Origin: Lobulomyces angularis
Taxonomy: Eukaryota; Chytridiomycota; Chytridiomycetes; Lobulomycetales; Lobulomycetaceae
Assembly: GCA_027604685.1 (NCBI GenBank)
Contig: JADHYX010000047.1
Span: forward strand, 1,855 to 65,854
DNA: 64,000 bases
Reading direction: 5' to 3'
This document shows positions 56,563-64,000 of this stretch, piece after piece (the first letter of the stretch is position 1; each line of letters starts with the position of its first letter). The translations under genes and the position numbers were made by a program. The notes beneath the pieces are model-generated. The model was not told the origin of the DNA. It searched no databases and worked only from the letters and a program-made list of their open reading frames with translations.

Positions 56563-58206
56563 ATGAACCATCATAGATATCACCCTGTCAGGAAAAACAA
56601 TAAATTAAATAAAAGCAAATCTAGGCCCATACTATGGTGTGTTTTCATTTCATTAGCCGTAATTTTTTTGTTCGCGGTTCACAATTCTGATGGTGTAAAA
56701 GAAAAATCCAGTCTTCTGAAATCAACTTCAAAAAATGAAAAATCCAAAGCCCATCAACAAAACGAGCAGCAACAAAATTTAAACTTAAAAAACAATTATT
56801 CAGTAAAAGAGGAAGAAAAAATTTCCAACACTGAAGAATCAAAAGATCAATCACAACAAGTTGCTGTTAAAATAAAACCTCCAACTGAGCTTTTAATTGA
56901 AGTGTTAAAAAAAGTTGAATGTGATAGGTTTTTCAGAAAATTAATTTAATTGTTTTTTTTAAATTTTTTTTTAGAAAAAGTGAAAAGGGTGATGTTCTTT
57001 CTGTAGACTATACAGGAACACTATTTGAAACTGGTAACTTAATTTTTTTAATTTTTTTTTTTGATGAAGCTGCTAGATAATTAAAATATTTTGTTACATA
57101 GAAATAGATTGTATTTTAATCATTTTATTTAATTAAATTTAGGAGAAAAATTTGATTCTTCCTTAGATTCAAAAAGACCATTTGTTTTTACTATTGGTAA
57201 GGGTCAAGCCATTAAAGGTTGGGACCTCGGACTTCTAGGTTTGCATATATTTTCTACACAATAACTTAAATTTATATTTGATAGATATGTGTGGTATGTA
57301 AACAAAATTAAACTTCAATGTATATTTTGTTTAGTTGGGGAAGAGCGAAAGCTAACGATTCCTAGTAAACTTGGGTATGGGGATGCAGGGTATACCAGTT
57401 TAATCAAAGGCGGTGCTGCTTTAGTTTTTGAAGTTAAATTATTGGTATTCTTCATCTCTTGATATTATTTAACTTTTTTTGTTAATTTTAGGAATTTAAG
57501 AATCCCAAGTTGGAAATGGTTGGACCAACTGTTCCTAAAGTTGAAGTGACAGTAGAGAAAAAAGCTGATGAAATCACATCCAAGGTTTTCCTTGATATTG
57601 CAATTGGAGACCGAGAAGCTAAAAGAATCGTAATTGGATTGTATGGAAATGCATTGCCCCTTACAACCGAAAATTTTAGGGCATTAGCTACTGGAGAAAA
57701 GGGTTTTGGGTTTAAGGGTAAATTGATATTGGTATTTATAGCAACTGAATGTTTTTAGGTTCAAAGTTTCATAGAGTAATAAAAAATTTTGTAATTCAAG
57801 GTGGAGATTTTACTAGAGGAGATGGAACAGGAGGGAAGTCAATTTATGATGGAAAATTTAAGGATGAAGGTACAGTTTGAGTTGAAGTTGTTTTTTTATT
57901 TTAATTTTTTTTTAAGGTTTTCCATTTAAGCACTTTGAGGCAGGACTTTTATCCATGGCAAATAGTGGGAGAGATACTAACGGTTCTCAGTTTTTTATAA
58001 CATGTGCTGCAACATTGTAATGTTATCATGTTATTTTTTATAAAATTTTTAATTGATTATGTAGGTGGTTAGATGGAAAACATGTTGTGTTTGGAAAAGT
58101 AATTGAAGGTTTAGATTTTATTTTAAATGAAGTTCAGCAAGTTGAAACTGGTGCCCACGACAAACCAAGTATTGATGTAACAATTAAAGATTGTGGTGTA
58201 TTATAG
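56563..58206 (+). CDS. Membrane-anchored FKBP-cyclophilin fusion (dual immunophilin)
   Basis: One frame joins two peptidyl-prolyl isomerases. N-terminus: basic tail [20 protein letters not shown], then a signal-anchor helix [18 protein letters not shown], then a Gln/Lys/Asn linker. The FKBP domain is FKBP2-like: [64 protein letters not shown]. The pocket residues Tyr, Phe-Asp, Phe, Ile, Trp, Tyr and Phe are kept; Glu-Val is Gln-Ala. A phase-0 intron links KLL to [12 protein letters not shown], and the cyclophilin-B-like domain follows: [69 protein letters not shown]. Active-site Arg, Phe, Gln, Phe, Trp and His are present. Likely an ER foldase. An alternative is two adjacent genes, but no stop separates them. 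Confidence 0.88.
57285..57293 (+). other. 9-nt microexon in the FKBP domain
   Basis: Bases ATATGTGTG lie between a 46-nt intron (57239-57284, ending GATAG) and a 41-nt intron (57294-57334, GTATGT..TTAG). Splicing gives GLL-D-M-C-V-GEERK, matching the FKBP2 family motif LLGMCEGEKRK. Without it the motif and frame are lost, so the microexon is well supported by homology. Confidence 0.82.
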
Positions 58207-58538
58207 TTGGATAACTTTTTTTTTTTTTCATATGTTGGCATTGTTTATTCACATTAATGTAAAAAGTTAAATTTAGTCTCAGTAAGAGAATCGATAATGT
58301 AAAAATAACTCTCATGAATATTGAGTCTTGCGCTGTTTTTATTAATAATGAATAAAGTTACAAAAAATAATCCTATCAATTTCTATTATACTATTATAAA
58401 CCAATATTTTCTTAAAGCTGTTTGAAAAAAAAAAAAAAATTAGAAACTAAAAATTTTATAAATTTTATGAAATTAAGTTACATAACATAAACTCCATTTC
58501 GTTTCATGTAAATAAAACTAGGTTTATAATTGTGTCGA
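58207..58538. other. Convergent spacer
   Basis: 3' ends of the fusion gene and the 7TM gene. AT-rich, no gene seen. Confidence 0.5.
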
Positions 58539-59848
58539 TTAATCCATAGAACTAGCCAAGGATTTCAGTTCAGACACATCTTTGCATTCAACTTCACTTA
58601 AGTTCGTCACAACTTGTTCTTCCTTTTTCTTTTTATTTGTTTTTACTTTAAATCTTGCAGTCGATTCACCAGTATAGTTAACATAAAAATGCTTTAAAAG
58701 ATGACAAGTTGTACTAAAGTGTGTGCAACTAAAGCTTGATACGATAAAACTGAATTCATATAAATATTCTGGAAATAAAAATGTAGAAATTAAGTATGCA
58801 GCGATTCCACCTTAAAAATGTTGTTAGTTTAAATTTTTTATTCACATTTTCAGTTGTTATACCAATATTGCATAGAACAATAATCAAGAATAAAAAATAC
58901 AAACTAAATTTAAAGTTTTTCAACTTTTTAGTTTTTATTTTTAAGTTAAATTGGTGATCAATGTTTTTCAAATTGATGTGTCTATCATCAGTAATCTTCT
59001 TAGTTTCAATACAACTTTGCTCTTCCGAACTGATTTTTTGCTTTAATTGTAACATTTCCAAATTTTTTTTTTTTAAGCACATTGATATCATTTTAAAGTT
59101 CAAAATTAAATCTAATATTATTGAATACAAATAAACCAAGGTATTGAGTGAGATTAGTAACGTCTCAATTGTTGATTTGAAATTTTCATTTGGAAATTCA
59201 AAAAGTTGAATAATAATAAAAGTTATTGTTACCGCTATTACAATACTAGTAACATAAAACAAATTTCCAAAATTAAACCTCAGTATGCGTCCCGGAGATT
59301 TCGCTTTTGGTATTATCAGACGATTATACTTGTCCATAACGCAAAAATCCTAGAGTTTAAGTTAATACTTTGATATTTAAAATTTATAGAACATGTAATA
59401 AAATATGGTATGTTCACTTAAAACTTTTTTTTAAATTACCATTAGCCCTAAGCAAATTAAGAATATAGTGTTTTGAATGAAGTTAACAGCTTTATAGACC
59501 TCATTTTTTTTATCAACTTTATCCTGAAAGCAGAATAATTGATTATAAAATTGTAAAATTAAATAAATGATAGTAAAAATTGAAAGCAAATTTGCTAGTA
59601 ACTTCTGTAAGGACCACTGACTAAAGGTTATTTTAAAAGTTGTAGACTTATTGGTATTAAAATTCTGAATTAAATAATAAATTGAGGGAAGAAGCGAAAT
59701 AGCGTTAAAACAAATTGACAAAACTCTTATCGGTGTAAAAGTTATTTGAAACATCTTATTTTCTGATAAATTAATTTTTTGAAATTACCCAATCATCATC
59801 CACTTTCAAATTTACAGTCTGGTTACAAAGTGTTCCAATCCATAGCAT
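58539..59848 (-). CDS. Orphan seven-transmembrane protein, GPCR-like topology
   Basis: The start at 59846-59848 gives MLWIGTLCNQTVNLKVDDDW, spliced (GTAATT..AAG) to MFQITFTPIRVLSI. Seven hydrophobic segments: VLSICFNAISLLPSIYYLI; LLANLLSIFTIIYLILQF; FIQNTIFLICLGLM; LFYVTSIVIAVTITFIIIQL; LISLNTLVYLYSIILDLIL; FSLYFLFLIIVLCNIGG with AAYLISTFLF; and YEFSFIVSSFSCTHF. The short N-terminus carries an NQT glycosylation sequon. A charged loop of about 70 residues lies between segments 5 and 6, and a Lys/Ser-rich tail ends SLASSMD. After segment 3 is DFCVMDKYNRLIIP, loosely like a DRY region. An intron GTATAA..AAG joins CNIG to GIAAY. The size and loop pattern suit a G-protein-coupled receptor, but no known family is recognised. 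Confidence 0.6.
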
Positions 59849-59957
59849 GTAATTGTTAAGTCATTTTTATGTAGTAGATTCTTTAACTGTAATTTTTCTT
59901 GTTTAAAAGTTGAAATAAACTAAAAAAAAAAAACAAAAAGTTTTTTTTGAAAACTTG

Positions 59958-61720
59958 ATGATAAATTATAAAGTATTAAAAATTTCTACGAATGTTGTAA
60001 ATAAAAGGTTTTTTTCAACAACATTTCTAAAATCTGAACAATTAAAATGTGCGATTGTTGGGTCTGGTCCAGGTAACTATTTTTAAATCATCAAAAAGGA
60101 AAACCTTAGTAAGTCCTTTGAATAGCCGCTTTTTATACTGCAATTCATTTAATTAAAAATACCAAACACGATATTAAAGTTGATATGTTCGAAAAACTTC
60201 CTTGTCCCTTTGGCCTAGGTATTTCTTAAAATTTAACGCAAAATTTAATAATTTACGAAGTCAGGTTTGGAGTAGCTCCTGATCATCCAGAAGTGAAGGT
60301 TTCTTAAATATAAAATTTGTTTTTATTTTTTATTTTACTTTTATTTTTTGAATTGCACTCCCACAATAGAACGTTTTACACAAATTTGATGCTTTTGCTT
60401 TATCTGAACCCAAATTTAACTTCTACGGGAATGTTACGATTGGGAAAGATATTTCTTTATCAGATTTACAAGAAGCATACAATTTCACAGTTTTAGCATA
60501 TGGATCCGAAAAAGATAATGAATTATATATTAAAAATGAGCACTCCAAAAATGTTTTTAGTGCTAGAGCCTTTGTTGGATGGTAAATTATTATTTACTCA
60601 CTTAAACATTTTTTGATGAAAAAAAATGTAATTTAGGTATAATGGACATCCGGAATTTTTCAATTTGAATCCAGACTTGAGCAATGTAAGAGAAGTTTCT
60701 ATAATTGGAATGGGAAATGTCTCGCTAGATTGCGCCAGATTGTTGCTTTCTCCTCCGAGTGCTTTGGAAAACACTGATATTACCAAACACGCTTTTGAAG
60801 TATTAAGAAATAGTAAAGTAGAGCGGGTGCGAATATTAGGAAGAAGAGGACCAATGGAGGTATTTTTTTATTATTTACTGTACTTTATTTTCGCTATTTA
60901 GGTTGCGTTTACTTCCAAAGAACTAAGAGAAATGGATTCTATACCAAATTTGAAATTTAAAACTGATTTAGCACTTTTGAAAAATGCATTAGAAGATTCA
61001 AAAAATTCTTTATTGTTATCAAAAGATAGACCTAGAAAGCGGCTGTTGGAAAACTTGAATAAATTTTTTAAGAAAAATATGGAAGGTTCATCGAAAAAAA
61101 CATTTCAAATAGACTTTTTGAAATCTCCAAAAGAAGTTATTTTAAATGAAGATGGTTCATTGCATAGTTTAAAAGTGGAAAAAAATGAACTTTGCGAAAA
61201 TGGAAAGGTAGAAGGAACCAACATTTTTGAAGAAATTAGGAGTGACATGATAATAAAAAGTGTAGGTTATAAATCTGTTGCTTTAGAAGGCTTGCCTTTC
61301 AATGAAAAGAAGGGATTTGTTCCGAATATCAGTGGAAGAGTTGTAGACGCAAATGTATGTAAATAATTAATATTAATGCAATTTAAACAGCAAACAATAT
61401 AGAGCACTGTTATAGCAGGATTGTATGTTTCAGGATGGCTGAAGAGAGGACCAACTGGTGTTATCGCTTCTACAATGTTCGATGCAAATGAAACAGCAGG
61501 TGCAATTTTGAAAGATTTGGAAGAATCTCCTCAAAAGCTCGATCAAGCGAAAACTGGATTTGAGGCAATTTCGAAACGTTTGAACGTAAAAAGAATAGTA
61601 ACTTTTACAGATTGGAAAAAAATTGAAAAACATGAATTTGATGAAGGAATAAAGGTGGGGAAAGTTAGAGAAAAACTTTCAAATATTGACGAAATGTTGC
61701 GTATTTGTGATAAACTATAA
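59958..61720 (+). CDS. ARH1: NADPH:adrenodoxin (ferredoxin) oxidoreductase, mitochondrial
   Basis: An FAD enzyme passing electrons from NADPH to mitochondrial ferredoxin for Fe-S cluster, heme A and CoQ synthesis. The presequence MINYKVLKISTNVVNKRFFS leads to the FAD motif CAIVGSGPAAFYTAIHL (split by an intron), MFEKLPCPFGL, FGVAPDHPEVK, the NADP motif VSIIGMGNVSLDCARLLL, RRGPMEVAFTSKELREM, IIKSVGYKSV and the C-terminal YVSGWLKRGPTGVIASTM with DANETAGAIL. These are in family order. About nine exons. The minus-strand 7TM gene starts only 110 bp upstream, so the two may share a promoter. Confidence 0.95.
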
Positions 61721-62157
61721 ACTAACAATCCAAGATATTACTTTTTATTATTTTTCGAATTGAATTTTTGTTTTATTTATTTTTAGATCTTTATATATTA
61801 CATATATTTTGTAGCGTTAGATAAAAAACTAAAAAAATTAATAGTAGGCGTTGAACAATTTAGAATTCATATGATACATTAGTGTTCTTTTAGAACAGCA
61901 CAACATTTAACACTACTGAGAATAAATTAACTGCCCTAAATTTACACTAATTTTTTTATCCATCTGAATGGACAAACATTATCGTTGCTGATTTAAAATA
62001 TATCTTTTGTCTAAATCAGTCAAAGTTGATTGAATAAAAAATGAATTGAGAAAATTGTAGGTTCGTTAAAACAAGTGTTTCTTCAGTGAAGAGGGTATCG
62101 TTATACCACTATGAGAAATTATGATTTAATAGGTGATACTACACGGAAACCAACAGA
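61721..62157. other. Convergent spacer
   Basis: It lies between the 3' ends of ARH1 and the Myb gene. Moderately complex sequence with a small GGTAT..ATACC hairpin at about 62096-62110. No gene or RNA is recognised. Confidence 0.4.
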
Positions 62158-63574
62158 CTATTTTTTTTTTGTAGGATTATGTAAGTTCCAAGCTCTTTTG
62201 CATTGTGCATCATTCATTTTATTATCCATTCTAAAAAAAATAAAACAAAACAAGAAGTTAATGAGAAACTTTTTAACTTTACCTTCTGGCAACTTCTGTA
62301 AAGGAAGAAGTACCTATTTCATTCACGATAGAAACAAGTTTTTGAATATCCTGTTGACTTAAATCTTTTAAATTTCCTTGATACAGGTCTGGACAAAGCA
62401 CATTTTCATATCGCTCTCGGCACTGTACATCACTTCTTTGAGGAACCTCACATTGAATTAAGTTCCACTTTCCTCTGCCAAATTTTTTTACCGCTTTAAT
62501 TAACAAATCATCTTCAGATTTTTTCCATCTTCCTAGTTTCCTATCAGAGCTTACATGTTTAAATTTATGTAAGCATTGCCCAGCTTCTCTAGTAAATCCT
62601 CTAATTTTTAGTTCGTTGGAAACTTGATTTGAAAAAAATTAATTTTTTTCGAAAGTAAAACAATGGGTATGTATTACTTTTTGTCCACTTTTTTCCGTAT
62701 TTACTAAAAAGATCCTTAAGCAGAGCAACTTCTTCAGCAGACCAAATTTCATGATTTAAATTATTATTGTATTCAGATTTATAATACTTGAAGCATTGCC
62801 AAGGTAACTTTCCATTCTAAAAAAGGTAAATAAAGTGTGAGAAATTAAAAAAAGAGTTTGTTATCAAAATAGCTCAGCTTTACTATCAAAAATTGATTTT
62901 TCCATCCTTTTATTTTATTCAATAATTTCTAAAATAATTTTCAAACTTACACCTAATTTTTCTGCAACGTAAAACCAGCGATTGTTCACTGGTTCATCGC
63001 CTTCAACATGCAAATCAATTAAGTGATTTAATTTAACTTTTTCAGTCTGAGTAAAGTCAGCAGTGTTAATATTAGGATCTAAATTATTCTCCCATTCAAT
63101 TCGACATTCGATAGGGGATCGACCCTTTACCTAACAAGAAAGAAATTAGTAATAGCTATTTTCTATAAGAATACATTATAGGATATAACTTCCCAATCTA
63201 ATGGAATTTTTTTGTTAGCTGAAGAGTTGTTACTTTCATAATTAAAAAAGGATATCCAATCTTGAACGGCATTAGTCAAATTACGTTTTTCTTTTAGCTC
63301 CCAGCTTGTAGCAAACATAATCCTTTGATTTAATTGATTTAAGTTAGTAACTAACTGAGGAGAATCAAATTCTTGATCTCTAAAAAAAGGTTTCGTTCTT
63401 GGAATATTATAGACTTTGTTCCTATCATAGTTTTCCTAGAAAAAGAACAGTCAGTTTATTGAGGTAGAATAGAAGTTAAACATTTTTCAATAAATTGGAG
63501 TCTTTTGAGTTGCAGTCTAGGTTACCAAGAGTTGCAGACTTTAGAGACGAAGTAATCTCTAACTCATCCCCCAT
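62158..63574 (-). CDS. SNAPC4-like multi-Myb DNA-binding protein
   Basis: Starts MGDELEITSSLKSATLG. An N-terminal segment (NIPRTKPFFRDQEFDSPQL) resembles the IPFFKD region of SNAPC4. Then Myb-type repeats: DWEVISYN joined to VKGRSPIECRIEWENNLDP; TEKVKLNHLIDLH..RWFYVAEKLG; LPWQCFKYYKSEYN; IWSAEEVALLKDLFSKYGKK; RWKKSEDDLLIKAVKKFGRG with KWNLIQCEVPQRSDVQCRER; and a last half-repeat VARRMDNKMNDAQCKRAWNL. The EVPxRSDxQCRxRY block is the SNAPC4 hallmark. The human protein is the largest subunit of the snRNA-activating complex for Pol II and Pol III snRNA promoters. Seven or eight exons; the stop is at 62158-62160. Other Myb-type regulators are possible, but SNAPC4 fits best. Confidence 0.75.
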
Positions 63575-63783
63575 TCTCAATAAGCTAATGATAGCTTTAG
63601 CTCAAACAAATAAGGTTTTTTAAAGGGCGATTTGTTGAATGATAAAACAAATTGGACGTGCAAAACAATTTTTTAAATAAAATTTTTTTTGGTGAGATAA
63701 ATTTCATGTTTAGTATTAATAGAATAAAATTCCATTTTAGTTAATAAAACATAATTATATTACAATTAAATTAATAACACTTT

Positions 63784-64000
63784 ATGACCTCTTCAATGTT
63801 TAATATCTTCAGGAAAAAACATAATACCAATGCTTCAATTCCCAATAAAGATGTTCCCAGAGTTAGTGCACTTTTAAGCAGTGAACAACCTGATTCTTCT
63901 GTTTCAAACTATTCACTGAACACCCAAAATAGTATTTCTGATATTCCCATCAACAAGCAAAGTAAAATAAAGCAATCTGTTTCTAATAAAGGTTAGTTAC
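63784..64000 (+). CDS. First exon of an unknown gene, cut by the window end
   Basis: ATG at 63784: MTSSMFNIFRKKHNTNASIP, then Ser/Asn-rich sequence ending SKIKQSVSNKG with a GTTAGT donor at about 63992. Disordered and basic at the start. Too little is visible to assign a family. It is head-to-head with the Myb gene, with a 209-bp gap. Confidence 0.5.

Noticed and set aside
62111..62362. Plus-strand frame over the Myb gene end
   Set aside because: It is antisense to the last two exons of the SNAPC4-like gene, which have strong family similarity.
1..64000. CRISPR arrays, tRNA or rRNA genes, telomere repeats
   Set aside because: No regular spacer-repeat array, cloverleaf-like block, rRNA stretch or telomeric repeat was seen by eye on either strand. 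A tRNA scan would be needed to be sure.

Overview
This is a nuclear fragment from a very AT-rich eukaryote. Genes lie on both strands and are broken by many short introns of roughly 40-110 nt with GT..AG ends and T-rich tracts before the acceptor. Gaps are filled with long A and T homopolymers. The gene content points to an early-diverging zoosporic (flagellated) fungus or close relative. There is a 161-residue fungal-type tropomyosin, a secreted fungal class-3 lipase, a squalene synthase and a Pns1-type choline-transporter-like protein. There is also a CFAP45 axonemal protein (so a cilium) and a complex I NDUFS3 subunit (so respiring mitochondria, which argues against Microsporidia, Rozella and anaerobic Neocallimastigomycota). 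I cannot name the species.

Layout. 0.6-3.5 kb: GPI transamidase GAA1 (+). 3.9-4.4 kb: unknown protein (-). 5.6-8.0 kb: a CASTOR/GATS-like ACT protein followed at once by a CWC21/SRRM2-like SR splicing factor (+). 8.2-16.3 kb, all minus: squalene synthase, Pns1/CTL, a small unknown, NDUFS3 and a LARP7/Pof8-like protein. 17-19.9 kb: Sac1 phosphoinositide phosphatase (+). 20.5-28.4 kb (-): secreted lipase, a 2 kb gene-poor gap and an ATAD2/Yta7-type AAA ATPase. 29-35 kb (+): multi-pass membrane protein, GATA factor, C2H2 factor and ketopantoate reductase. 35-42 kb: proline-rich protein (-), tandem VOC protein (+), SCPx-type thiolase (+) and tropomyosin (-). 42.4-58.2 kb (+): two small unknowns, mitochondrial DNA polymerase gamma, a rhomboid protease with a long disordered N-terminus, a membrane-anchored PHP phosphoesterase, Tim8, CFAP45 and an FKBP-cyclophilin fusion. 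58.5-64 kb: an orphan 7TM protein (-), adrenodoxin reductase (+), a SNAPC4-like Myb protein (-) and the first exon of an unknown gene (+).

The genes do not form an operon or a biosynthetic cluster. Shared themes are mitochondrial function (NDUFS3, POLG, TIM8, FDXR), lipid and membrane work (GAA1, ERG9, PNS1, SAC1, lipase, SCPx) and RNA or transcription (CWC21, LARP7, SNAPC4, GATA, C2H2, ATAD2).

The strongest candidate for something undescribed is the gene at 56563-58206. It appears to encode one membrane-anchored secretory-pathway protein with an FKBP2-type domain fused to a cyclophilin-B-type domain. Both active sites look complete, and the FKBP part contains a 9-nt microexon. Second are the orphan seven-helix protein at 58539-59848, the rhomboid with a tandem S-x-S-Q repeat tail, and the CASTOR-like protein that seems to lack its C-terminal ACT pair. 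Gene spans run from start to stop codon including introns. Splice sites were read by eye and are not confirmed by transcripts.
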